A stretch of 20,376 nucleotides of DNA from CAVSWN01 sp046728115 (GTDB lineage: Bacteria; Acidobacteriota; Vicinamibacteria; Vicinamibacterales; CAVVIG01), in contig JBKPDW010000446.1 in assembly GCA_046728115.1 (NCBI GenBank), positions 1 through 20,376 on the forward strand, read 5' to 3'. Made by a program: the position numbers and the translations under genes. Each line of letters begins with the position of its first letter. Position 1 is the first letter of the stretch. The notes beneath the pieces are model-generated. The model made no database searches. It saw only the letters and a list, made by a program, of their open reading frames with translations, and was not told the DNA's origin. Below, one piece after another: positions 8,034 through 15,783 of this stretch.

Positions 8034-8924
8034 TCAGCGCTTGAAGGCGCGCTTAACGATCCTCGGATCCGCCAATGTGACCGCCGTGCCCGGCGCCAGC
8101 CCGAACAACTTCTGGTAATGAGCAGGCTTCATGGCGCCGGCGGCCGCGTGCTGGAAGACGACCGTCTCGCAGTCGAACTCTTTCACGAACTCAGCAGCGG
8201 TCATGGTGTGGTTGGCGTACCATTCTTCGATCTTCAGCCTCGAACGCTCTGTCGAACGTCGGATGTGACTGAGTCGAGTGCGGATCGTGTGATCCGCGCT
8301 CGAGCCGAGCTTGAAATTCACTTGATGTATGAACAGAGCCACGAAAAAGTCTTCAAGCTCACGACTGGCGGCAAACCGCTTGGCCCTCGCTGCACTCGCG
8401 AGCGGGGCTCGCGCCTTTCTGTACATCGCAAGGACGCCGTTCAGATATCGGCGCTCGCCTCGCACCGGAGCGGCCGATCGCGAGCGCCGGCCGAGGCGTC
8501 GCGACGTCGCAGGCATGGTATCCGTGCAGTCAGGAAGGTCTCCGGTCGTGCCTGCATGCTGATCAAACGGCGCATTGCACAAACCGAATACGCCACCGGG
8601 CCGACCGTAGGTGCCAAACAACGCCTCAGACACCTCGTATCCACGCGCCCCACGGACGGTGATTGATGCCGGCAACAGAATCCGGTTGGCAGCTTGGTGG
8701 CACACGCCGTTGATGAGATAGCACGTAATGCCGCCTCGCTCATTCGCACCTGCGATCTGATCCGCGCGGAGCGTGCTACCGTTCCCGCGTCGAAGCTCAG
8801 TGCCACCAGTCTTTCCACCCCAGCAACTCCATCCGCGAGCTCCGGTGCCGCACTCGACATACGTATGATCGGCGAGGTCTGCAAACATCTTCGTGGGATA
8901 CCGCTTGACAATCAGAACCCCCAT
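8034..8924 (-). CDS. Uncharacterised Cys-rich protein, first gene of a cassette
   Basis: A 296-residue protein. I start it at ATG 8924 (MGVLIVKRYP) because GAGGAG lies 6 bases upstream; an ATG two codons earlier is too close to that site. No signal peptide is obvious. The first ~135 residues hold six cysteines (numbered from this start: 25, 34, 68, 75, 116, 133) in conserved-looking blocks: 'YVECGTGARGWSCWGGKTGG', 'ERGGITCYLINGVCHQAANR', 'EALFGTYGRPGGVFGLC'. The basic middle segment ('RRLGRRSRS') leads to a helical C-terminal half ending 'YQKLFGLAPGTAVTLADPRI'. The Gly/Cys/Trp blocks have the look of an enzyme or metal-binding fold, and Cys75-His76 is a notable pair, but I cannot name a family. 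The surroundings (truncated transposase, flanking repeats) suggest it arrived by transfer. Confidence 0.65.
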   Translation of the reverse strand: MGVLIVKRYPTKMFADLADHTYVECGTGARGWSCWGGKTGGTELRRGNGSTLRADQIAGANERGGITCYLINGVCHQAANRILLPASITVRGARGYEVSEALFGTYGRPGGVFGLCNAPFDQHAGTTGDLPDCTDTMPATSRRLGRRSRSAAPVRGERRYLNGVLAMYRKARAPLASAARAKRFAASRELEDFFVALFIHQVNFKLGSSADHTIRTRLSHIRRSTERSRLKIEEWYANHTMTAAEFVKEFDCETVVFQHAAAGAMKPAHYQKLFGLAPGTAVTLADPRIVKRAFKR

Positions 8925-9026
8925 GGCCATCTCCTCTCTCGGCGGTCGCGTCCCCTGTCGATCAGGTGAGCACAGGAGACCTCATTGCGCAGTCCGGAGC
9001 CGTCGCCCACAATGGACTGCCTGTGA

Positions 9027-9500
9027 TCATTCTGGCGATTCGCAGGACCGATCCCACATCAACGGAGTGGCAAGTTCCGCGGCAATTCGCTCCTCGCCCC
9101 ACGTCACATTCGCACGAGCCATGGCGGCAATCAGCTGTTGAAGATCCACCGGCAGTGGTGGGCGGCCGCGTGCCCTCGACTTCCACCGCCAGAACTGACG
9201 GAGTCCTCGACGATGCCACCGAATCAGCGTGTCCGGCTTCACAATCGTGAGGACTGCTCTCCAGTCGATCAGCTGGGAGAACACGACGAGGGTGATCCGC
9301 GTCGCATTATCGGCACGGTGGGATTTGAACCGGCGTTCTCGGTAGAGCGCCAACTGCTTCCGGAGAAAGAGATTCTCCGCGGCCAGTTGCGAACGCGACC
9401 GGAAGCCCAGCGATACGAACCTGAGTGCATCGACCAGCAACCGGCCTGCGGTGACACACGATCGACGAAGACCAGTGTTGCCCATGCCGAAGGATGCCAC
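9027..9500 (-). pseudogene. Transposase (integrase-core type), N-terminal fragment
   Basis: The minus strand encodes the N-terminal part of an IS481/integrase-core transposase: 'LAAENLFLRKQLALYRERR', 'FSQLIDWRAVLTIVKPDTLI', 'RWHRRGLRQFWRWKSRARGR' and 'MARANVTWGEERIAAEL', the last being the usual HTH/linker before the catalytic core. Homology stops at about 9085, where the frame runs into unrelated residues and a stop at 9027. The DDE domain is missing, so the gene is dead. This is not the other half of the remnant at 831-1230, whose C-terminal family is different. The open frame continues upstream to 9616 in another register. No inverted terminal repeat pair could be matched. Confidence 0.8.
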
Positions 9501-9548
9501 AACCGCGGCGCCGGCTCCCTGACGACCCTCGCTGGTGACCGAAATCGA

Positions 9549-9588
9549 CGGCGAATCCAGTGCGGACCGAATATTTGCGGATCAGTGC
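9549..9588 (+). repeat. Imperfect direct repeat, copy 2
   Basis: Partner of 7451-7491, same orientation, about 2.1 kb away. It lies some 50-90 bp upstream of the transposase fragment's start, which suggests it belongs to the outer part of that element. The two copies bracket the accessory patch. Confidence 0.5.
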
Positions 9589-9590
9589 GT

Positions 9591-9604
9591 CCAGCTAATG
9601 CTGG
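9591..9604 (-). other. Small hairpin between the operon end and the transposase fragment
   Basis: CCAGC-TAAT-GCTGG is a perfect 5-bp stem with a 4-nt loop, about 60 bases past the stop of the last operon gene. A second weak pairing, TGACC (9627-9631) with GGTCA (9642-9646), lies between. Neither has a T-run. Either could end the long minus-strand transcript or belong to the IS end. Confidence 0.25.
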
Positions 9605-9662
9605 CATGTTCAACAACTAGAGCAGCTGACCGGAGTCTGCGGGTCATGAGCAATCCTCTCAC

Positions 9663-11099
9663 CTACTTGGACGAGGTCGTTCGTGTCGAGGTGGGGGCCG
9701 CCGCAGCACCCGGCCCCTTGTACTGCACGCCTTCCTTGAGCACGTACAGCACGTGCTGTAACGCGCCCATGTCGACCAGCGGGTTGCCATCGATCACGAT
9801 GATATCGGCCAGCTTGCCGGGCTCGATCGTGCCCAGTCTGTCGGTCAGGCCCAGGTACTCGGCTGCGTCCTTCGTGGCCATCGCGAGCACCTTCATCGGC
9901 GGAATGCCGGCGTGGACCAGCAGCTCCATCTCCTGACGCGTCGAGTCGGTGTGGAAGTTGATTGGCGTGCCGCTATCGGTGCCGACGAGGAGGCGGACGT
10001 CGGCGTCATAGAGCTTCTTGATGTTCTTGAGCTGCGGCGTGATTCGCTCCGGGTCCATTCCTCCTCGGAAGTAGGCGAGCTTGTCGGGATGCTCAATCGA
10101 TTGCCGGACCGGCGTGTAGAACTCCGGGGGCGTCAGCGCCTTGAATCGAGGGTTGTCGAGCAGCACGGGCCAGCGGAACGCGTCGATGCCCGCCCACTGC
10201 GTGATGGGCGTCGGATCGACCCAGGTGTGGTGCTCGACGAGCGCCTGCACCAGGTCCGGATTGTCGGGGCTGACGTTGTGCTCGATCGCGTCCTGGCCGT
10301 TGGCGATCTTCATCAGCACCTTGGCGTCGCCTTCACCGTGGCCGGTGACCTTGAGTCCCTTCTTGTGCGCCTCTTCCGTGACAACCTTCGTCTGCTCTGC
10401 GGTGAGACCGGTATAGTTCTTGACGATGTCCGCACCGAGGGCGATCGTCTTGAGAATGGCGGCGCGCGCTTCCTCCGGCGTGTGCACGTTGAACAGATAG
10501 CCCTCCATGCCGCGGTGATGCGCCGCCGAGGCTTCGGGCGTTGTATTCCAGATCCAGCCGGCGCTGACCTTCATCCGCGGACCCACGAGCTCGCCGCGAT
10601 TGATCCTGTCCCGAATGTGAACTTGCGTCGCAGGCGCGCCGCCGAGATCGACTGCCGTCGTTACGCCCGCCATCAGCAGTTGCCGGGCGCTGGTAGCCGC
10701 GACTCGCTCTCCGACAGCGCCCATCGCGCTGAACGTCTTATGGAACGTGACGTAGTCGGCGTGACCGAGGAAATCGAGGTGCACGTGCGCGTCGGTCAAT
10801 CCGCCCATGACGGTATAGCCGGCGGCGTCGATCACCTTCGTCCCGGCCGGAACTTTCAGGGTATCGACGGTGCCGACGGCCGCGATCTTCTTGCCGTCAA
10901 TCAGGATGACCGAACGTTGAACCGGTTGAGCGCCACGTCCATCGATCAACATACCGCCGACAATGGCCAGCGTGGCTTTCGGCGACAGGCTGCGCTGCGG
11001 TGCCGGTTGCGTCGTCTGCGCCAACACCGGGACCGCAAGCACGATCGCGATCGCCGCCGCCAACGGAACGTGGCGCCAGAGCTTCGTCGAGTGTCTCAT
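9663..11099 (-). CDS. Exported amidohydrolase, imidazolonepropionase/prolidase-like
   Basis: A 478-residue metal-dependent hydrolase, last gene of the seven-gene row. I start it at ATG 11099 (MRHSTKLW), with GGGGGA 4 bases upstream; ATG 11111 is an alternative. Residues 11-28 form a signal peptide ('PLAAAIAIVLAVPVLAQ'). The amidohydrolase landmarks are in order: H105 and H107 in 'DAHVHLD', K227 in 'ADIVKNYTG' (likely carboxylated lysine), H254 in 'VTGHGEG', H274 in 'AIEHN' and D375 in 'LVGTDSGTP'. The C-terminal 'LGTIEPGKLADIIVIDGNPL' is the usual beta-sandwich end. Members of this subfamily act on dipeptides (prolidases), imidazolonepropionate or other cyclic amides; the substrate cannot be read from the sequence. 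A paralogue lies in the same row at 17260-18687. It follows the TonB receptor by 40 bp. Confidence 0.92.
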   Translation of the reverse strand: MRHSTKLWRHVPLAAAIAIVLAVPVLAQTTQPAPQRSLSPKATLAIVGGMLIDGRGAQPVQRSVILIDGKKIAAVGTVDTLKVPAGTKVIDAAGYTVMGGLTDAHVHLDFLGHADYVTFHKTFSAMGAVGERVAATSARQLLMAGVTTAVDLGGAPATQVHIRDRINRGELVGPRMKVSAGWIWNTTPEASAAHHRGMEGYLFNVHTPEEARAAILKTIALGADIVKNYTGLTAEQTKVVTEEAHKKGLKVTGHGEGDAKVLMKIANGQDAIEHNVSPDNPDLVQALVEHHTWVDPTPITQWAGIDAFRWPVLLDNPRFKALTPPEFYTPVRQSIEHPDKLAYFRGGMDPERITPQLKNIKKLYDADVRLLVGTDSGTPINFHTDSTRQEMELLVHAGIPPMKVLAMATKDAAEYLGLTDRLGTIEPGKLADIIVIDGNPLVDMGALQHVLYVLKEGVQYKGPGAAAAPTSTRTTSSK

Positions 11100-11139
11100 C
11101 GTGTCCCCCATGGTGGTCCGCCCGTCCGCAATGTCTGCC

Positions 11140-13914
11140 TCAGAACAGCACCTTGACACCGAACCGTGCGATTCGCCCATCCACGTTGCTCGAGATCCTG
11201 CCGAAGGTCGGACCGACGGTGGTGACCTCGGACAACGAGGCGTTCTCATTGGACAGGTTGTAGAGCTCCGCCAACGGCTCAATGCTGCGGCCGTTGGCGA
11301 ACCGGAAGATCCGGCTGACGCGGACGTCGATCAGCGTCCATGCATCCTTCCGGCGGTCGCCGGTTTGCAGCAGGTTGACCGTCTGGCTCACCTGCGTCAG
11401 ATTGGGAACATCAGCGCGCGTCACGGTGTAGACCGTCGCCAGCGGCTGTCCGGACAGCTGTTGCACGTGGCTGGCGAGATTGATCCCCTTCGGCAGGCGA
11501 TACACCAGCGACAGGTTGCCCATGAACTTCGAGTCGGCGCTGTTGTAGCCGCAATTGTTGACCTGGTCGTTCGGATTCGTGCTCGCGCCAGTGCACGTGC
11601 GATCCGCGCCGATCGTAATTCCGCCGAACATCTGGAAGTTGTTGGCCATCCGCTTGTCGACCGAGATCTCGAAGGCGTTGTACCAGGAGCTGAGGATCGG
11701 CGAGTTGGTCACGACGTTGTCGACCCTACTGGCCGACGCGGTCGTCTGGTTGTAGACGGTGAACGGCGCGCCGTTCAAGGGGTTCGGAATCGTCACCGGG
11801 AAGTAGTCCGACGGCTGAACAGCCACGTTGATCGTCGCGTAGTTGTCCCGGAATCTTCGGTGGTAGTAGCTCGCCGCGATCGCCAGTGTCGAGAACAGCT
11901 GGCGCTCCACCGTCACGCTCTGTTCCCATTGGCTTGGACGCTGAAGATCCGGATCGAGGCGGACGGTCGCGGCCGTCGTCAAACCGCCGCGCGTAGGCCC
12001 GATCTCGCTCAATTGCGGGATGCCGTCGCGGTTCGCATCGGTCCACGTCCGCGTCTCGCTCAGGAGCCGCGCCGGGTTGAACGAGCTGACGATCGAGCCC
12101 GCTGAGGCGCGGGCCATGTAGCGGCTCACGTTCACCTTGATGGCGGTCTTGCCGTTACCGACCGGGTCGTACGAGAAGGCCAGGCGGGGCGTCAGGTTCA
12201 TCCAGTCGGGGACGTTATCGATTCGCGCGAAGGTTCGCTCCGGAACGAACGTCCCCACTGCTGAGGACTGAGCCGGGATAACTCCGCGAAACAGCTGCCA
12301 TCGGATTCCCGCATTCATCGTCAGGCGATTTCCGATCGTCCAGCTGTCCTGCACGTACCACGCATGATCCCGCTGCAGAACTTCGGTCGTGATCGGCGTG
12401 TTGTAGACGATGACCGAGTCCGCCACGCCGCTTCTGTATCTCGCCAGGAAATCGGTGCGGCTGTTGCGGACGTCGCGCAGAACGCCCCACGACAACTGCG
12501 TTCCAGCTCGAATCTTGTGCTGCCCGAACTTCGACGGCAACCACGTTACGGCGAATGCGGCCGTCTTCCGCCAGTCGATCTCGCTGTCGAGCGCGTTCGG
12601 CGTGGCGTCAGTCAGGGTCGATAAGTCGAGGTCATTGCGCGGGATCGCAGTGGGAAGCGAATCGGGCTCATAGTGCTGGCCCCAATCGATATGCATTGAG
12701 GCGAACCCTCCCTCCAGCAACAGATTGTTCTGCAGCGTGGAGGTCCACTTGATCGAAGTCGTCAGCCCGACATTCGGCTGAACGACCGCCGCCTCGGGGG
12801 AAATGAACTGAAAGGTGGTCGACGTATTGCGGCGGTGGCCGCGGAGCTTGTCGAGCGTCTCGACCCAGCCGGTCAGCCGGTTCTTGTCGTTCACCTTCAG
12901 CGTCAGCTTGCCGGACCAATTCGACAGCAGCTGCTCGTCCAGGGCTTGCGTCCCGTCGATGTTGAACGTGTTCGCCGTAAGACGATCGACGCGCCACCGG
13001 CGGTAGCTGCCGTAGAACCAGAGGCGATCGATCGCGACCGGGCCGCCGATGCCCCCGTTGATGTCGTAGGCCGTGTCGGTCGCGCTCGGGGCCAGCAGGC
13101 CGTTGGTGCGCTGCTCCGTGCTTACGTTGTTGGCCTGCAACCCCTTGCCGGTTCCGGTAGCGTAGAGGTCGCCCTTGACCTTGTTACTGCCGTCCTTCTT
13201 TACCATGTTCACGGTGACCCCGCCGCTCGATTCGGCGGGAAGTGCCGTGGTCTGAACCGTCAGCTCGTCGTTGAAGCCCTGGTTGTAGTAGGTGGCGGTG
13301 ACGGTGTCGGCCTCGACCCCGTTGATCTCCATGCCGTCGGCGAGCCAGGTGTTGTCCGCGACGCCGTGAACCCGCAGATTTGTGATCTGTGCCGTCTGGT
13401 TGCCGCCGACGTCCGGTGCGGTCGTCGTGGCGCCGGGCATCATCAGGCCAACCTGGTACACGTTACGCGCGACCGGAACGTTTTCGAGGAGAGCCTGGGT
13501 GAGCGCCCGGCCGGACACGCTGCTGCGGACGTCCACCAGCGGGGATTCGCCGCTTACGGTGATCGTTTCTTCGAGACCACCGACAGCCAGCGTGGCATTG
13601 ACGGTGGCTGTAAACGACGTCGAGATCGCGATGCCTTCACGCCGCACGACCTTGAATCCCGTCAGCGTGAACGTGACGGCGTAAGTGCCCGCGCGAAGGT
13701 CGACGATCTCGTATTCACCGGCGCCGTTCGTCGCGGTCGTCTTGATTCGCTCGATGAGTGCCGGACTCGATGCCTCCACCGTGACACCCGGGAGCGCCGC
13801 ACCCGTTTCGTCTCTCACAACGCCTGCGATGCTGCTCCCTCCGGTCTGGGCCCACACGGTCGAAAAGACCCCGACGACGATGGCAAGAACGAAGGACAGT
13901 AGGCGACCCTGCAT
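11140..13914 (-). CDS. TonB-dependent outer-membrane receptor with carboxypeptidase-regulatory domain
   Basis: A 924-residue Oar/SusC-like receptor. I start it at ATG 13914 (MQGRLLSF), where AAGGAG lies 8-9 bases upstream; the ATG two codons earlier is too near that site. A signal peptide ends near 'VWAQ' (residue 22). A carboxypeptidase-regulatory beta domain follows (about 27-105: 'IAGVVRDETGAALPGVTVEA', 'GEYEIVDLRAGTYAVTFTL'), then the plug (about 110-235: 'VSGRALTQALLENVPVARN', 'LRVHGVADNTWLADGMEING') and a long beta barrel ending in Phe ('RIARFGVKVLF'), the normal signal for outer-membrane insertion. It should import a ligand or release cleavage products using TonB energy. It sits 71 bp after the GGT-like gene and 40 bp before the amidohydrolase, so the ligand is probably the substrate of those enzymes. 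Confidence 0.92.
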   Translation of the reverse strand: MQGRLLSFVLAIVVGVFSTVWAQTGGSSIAGVVRDETGAALPGVTVEASSPALIERIKTTATNGAGEYEIVDLRAGTYAVTFTLTGFKVVRREGIAISTSFTATVNATLAVGGLEETITVSGESPLVDVRSSVSGRALTQALLENVPVARNVYQVGLMMPGATTTAPDVGGNQTAQITNLRVHGVADNTWLADGMEINGVEADTVTATYYNQGFNDELTVQTTALPAESSGGVTVNMVKKDGSNKVKGDLYATGTGKGLQANNVSTEQRTNGLLAPSATDTAYDINGGIGGPVAIDRLWFYGSYRRWRVDRLTANTFNIDGTQALDEQLLSNWSGKLTLKVNDKNRLTGWVETLDKLRGHRRNTSTTFQFISPEAAVVQPNVGLTTSIKWTSTLQNNLLLEGGFASMHIDWGQHYEPDSLPTAIPRNDLDLSTLTDATPNALDSEIDWRKTAAFAVTWLPSKFGQHKIRAGTQLSWGVLRDVRNSRTDFLARYRSGVADSVIVYNTPITTEVLQRDHAWYVQDSWTIGNRLTMNAGIRWQLFRGVIPAQSSAVGTFVPERTFARIDNVPDWMNLTPRLAFSYDPVGNGKTAIKVNVSRYMARASAGSIVSSFNPARLLSETRTWTDANRDGIPQLSEIGPTRGGLTTAATVRLDPDLQRPSQWEQSVTVERQLFSTLAIAASYYHRRFRDNYATINVAVQPSDYFPVTIPNPLNGAPFTVYNQTTASASRVDNVVTNSPILSSWYNAFEISVDKRMANNFQMFGGITIGADRTCTGASTNPNDQVNNCGYNSADSKFMGNLSLVYRLPKGINLASHVQQLSGQPLATVYTVTRADVPNLTQVSQTVNLLQTGDRRKDAWTLIDVRVSRIFRFANGRSIEPLAELYNLSNENASLSEVTTVGPTFGRISSNVDGRIARFGVKVLF

Positions 13915-13985
13915 GGTCATCTCTCCTTCAGGAGGCGCGTGCGAGTCCCGCGCCGCCTCGTGGTCGGAACGGCGGTCCAGCTCTG

Positions 13986-15740
13986 CTAGTACCCGATCGC
14001 GTAGCTCCGACCGCGCGGGTCGGCGCCGCCGGTCAGCATCCCGGTCTTGGAGTCCCTCGTCACACCGGTGATGGCTCCGCCTTCTGACGGCACGATTCGA
14101 ATCTCGTGCCCCATCGACCGGAGTTTTTCGAGGACATCGTTCGGGACGCGGTTCTCCACGAGCCACGTCGGTGTCACCGAGGTGCCTGTCTCTTCCGGAC
14201 CGCCGTACGCGAAGCGTGAAGCGCTGACCGCGTCCTGGATGTTCATGCCGAAGTCGATCAGGTTCACGGTCGCCTGCGCGACGCGCTGCCAGATGGCGTC
14301 GTTCCCGGGGCTGCCCAGCGCCGCGACGGCGACGCCGTCTTTCACGATGACGGTAGGCGTCTGGTTCGATCGCGGGCGCACGCCGCCTCGGATCTGCGAC
14401 GGGCTGTCCGGCTCGAGGTGCATGTGGCGCATCTGGTTGCTGAAGAACAGTCCCGTGTCGCCGACGATTACCGTCGACCCGAACGAGCCGCCGAGCGTTT
14501 GCGTCAGCGCCACCATATTGCCGGCGGCATCAACGACTGCGATGTTGGTCGTGTCGCCTTGCGGCTGGCTGATCAGATCGGCGGGAGAAATCACCGGCGT
14601 CGCCCAATCGGGATTGATCCGGCTGCGCTGGCGCTCCCCGTACTGCTTCGAGAGCAGCTGCGCTACCGGCACGACAACGGCATCGCTGTCGGCGACATAC
14701 TTGTTCCGGTCCGCGATCGCCATCCGCACGGCCTCCATAAACCGGTGCAGATACGGTGCGCTGTTGTGCTGCAGCTGTTTCATGTCGAACCCTTCGAGAA
14801 TGTTCAGCTGCTCGAGGGCTGCAACGGCGCTGCTGTTGGGCGGCTGCGTGTACACGGTGTAGCCGTGATAGGTCAGCGAAATCGGAGTGACCCATTTCGC
14901 CTGGTAATTGCGAAGATCTTCGAGCGAGATGATGCCGCCCTGCTGCTTGTAGAAATCGACGATGCGCCTGGCGAGATCGCCGGAATAGAAGTCGTCGGCA
15001 CCGTTCGTCGCGACCAGCCTGAGCGTGCGCGCGTAATCCGCCTGCACGAACAGTGAGCCGACCCTGGGAGGCTGACCGCCCGGCAGGTAGACTTTCGCGC
15101 TGGACGGGTATTTCTTGAACGTCTCCTGAGTTCGCTCGATCATCCGCGCAAACTCCGGCGTGACCAGATAGCCCTTTTCGGCCAGCTCGATGGCCGGCTC
15201 GAGCACCTCGCTCAACTTCAACCTGCCGTGCTTCTCGAGAAGCGCCTGGTACCCGCGCAGATTGGATGGGAGGGGCGACGCTAGGATTCCTTCGTTCAGC
15301 TTCTCCTTCGTGAAGAGCGCCGGTTTGGCCGCGATCGGTGCGGTGCCAAAAAAATTCAGTGCCTTAACTTCCTTGGTCGCTGCCACGTAGATCGTCGCAA
15401 AGCCGTTACCGCCAAGCGACGAATTGCTCGGATCGACCACACTGGTCGCGGCGGCCGTCGCGACGGCGGCGTCGAAGGCGTTGCCGCCCTTCAGCAGAAT
15501 TCGGATCCCGGCGGCGGTCGCGAGCGGATGATTGGAAGTGACGATTCCATGGAGCCCCGTGATGAGCGGCCGCGGGCCGATGAACTGCACGAATGCCGGT
15601 TCGGCGCCACGACCGCCCCCGGGCCCCGGAGCGCTGCCCCCAGCCGGGCCCGGGCCCGGCGGCTGCACGCTGATCACGCGGGTGGCGAAGGCGAGCGCGA
15701 CGGTGGCGAAGACAAGCAGCGAAGCGGCACGGGCTTTCAT
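13986..15740 (-). CDS. Exported gamma-glutamyltransferase-like Ntn hydrolase
   Basis: A 584-residue GGT-family proenzyme, started at ATG 15740 with GGAGG 5 bases upstream. A signal peptide (about 1-25) is followed by a Pro/Gly-rich linker (27-47). Landmarks: 'GGNAFDAAVATAAATSVVDP' (85-104), 'GGNGFATIYV', 'NSSAVAALEQLNILEGFDM', and the autoprocessing site 'GDTTNIAVVDAAGNMVALTQ', where T397 should become the N-terminal nucleophile of the small subunit. 'FFSNQM', 'ALGSPGND' and the C-terminal 'GGADPRGRSYAIGY' complete the small subunit. Oddity: the segment matching E. coli 'DYREMAP', whose Arg114 binds the gamma-glutamyl carboxylate, reads 'NFFGTAP' (129-135), so that Arg is replaced by Phe131. 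It may therefore be an amidase/acylase of different specificity. It lies 43 bp after the CapA-like gene. Confidence 0.92.
   Translation of the reverse strand: MKARAASLLVFATVALAFATRVISVQPPGPGPAGGSAPGPGGGRGAEPAFVQFIGPRPLITGLHGIVTSNHPLATAAGIRILLKGGNAFDAAVATAAATSVVDPSNSSLGGNGFATIYVAATKEVKALNFFGTAPIAAKPALFTKEKLNEGILASPLPSNLRGYQALLEKHGRLKLSEVLEPAIELAEKGYLVTPEFARMIERTQETFKKYPSSAKVYLPGGQPPRVGSLFVQADYARTLRLVATNGADDFYSGDLARRIVDFYKQQGGIISLEDLRNYQAKWVTPISLTYHGYTVYTQPPNSSAVAALEQLNILEGFDMKQLQHNSAPYLHRFMEAVRMAIADRNKYVADSDAVVVPVAQLLSKQYGERQRSRINPDWATPVISPADLISQPQGDTTNIAVVDAAGNMVALTQTLGGSFGSTVIVGDTGLFFSNQMRHMHLEPDSPSQIRGGVRPRSNQTPTVIVKDGVAVAALGSPGNDAIWQRVAQATVNLIDFGMNIQDAVSASRFAYGGPEETGTSVTPTWLVENRVPNDVLEKLRSMGHEIRIVPSEGGAITGVTRDSKTGMLTGGADPRGRSYAIGY
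15643..15660. repeat. Perfect 18-bp GC palindrome inside the GGT gene
   Basis: GCCGGGCCCGGGCCCGGC is fully self-complementary and encodes part of the Pro/Gly linker (PGPGPAG) after the signal peptide. It is best explained as a by-product of Pro-Gly codons, though the mRNA would form a strong hairpin near the start of the gene. Confidence 0.6.
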
Positions 15741-15783
15741 GCGATCCTCCCGGCGGTTTCCCGCATCTGTCGGCGTCTGGCGG

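Noticed and set aside
831..9500. The two transposase fragments as halves of one split element
   Set aside because: The C-terminal remnant at 831 and the N-terminal fragment at 9085 carry blocks of different transposase subfamilies and are 8 kb apart.
9912..12105. Plus-strand open frames of 414 and 380 residues
   Set aside because: Both lie antisense to the amidohydrolase and TonB receptor and have Arg/Val/Asp-rich composition typical of GC-rich shadow frames.
15643..15660. 18-bp perfect palindrome as a regulatory operator
   Set aside because: It lies within the coding sequence of a Pro/Gly linker, where repeated Pro and Gly codons readily give such symmetry.
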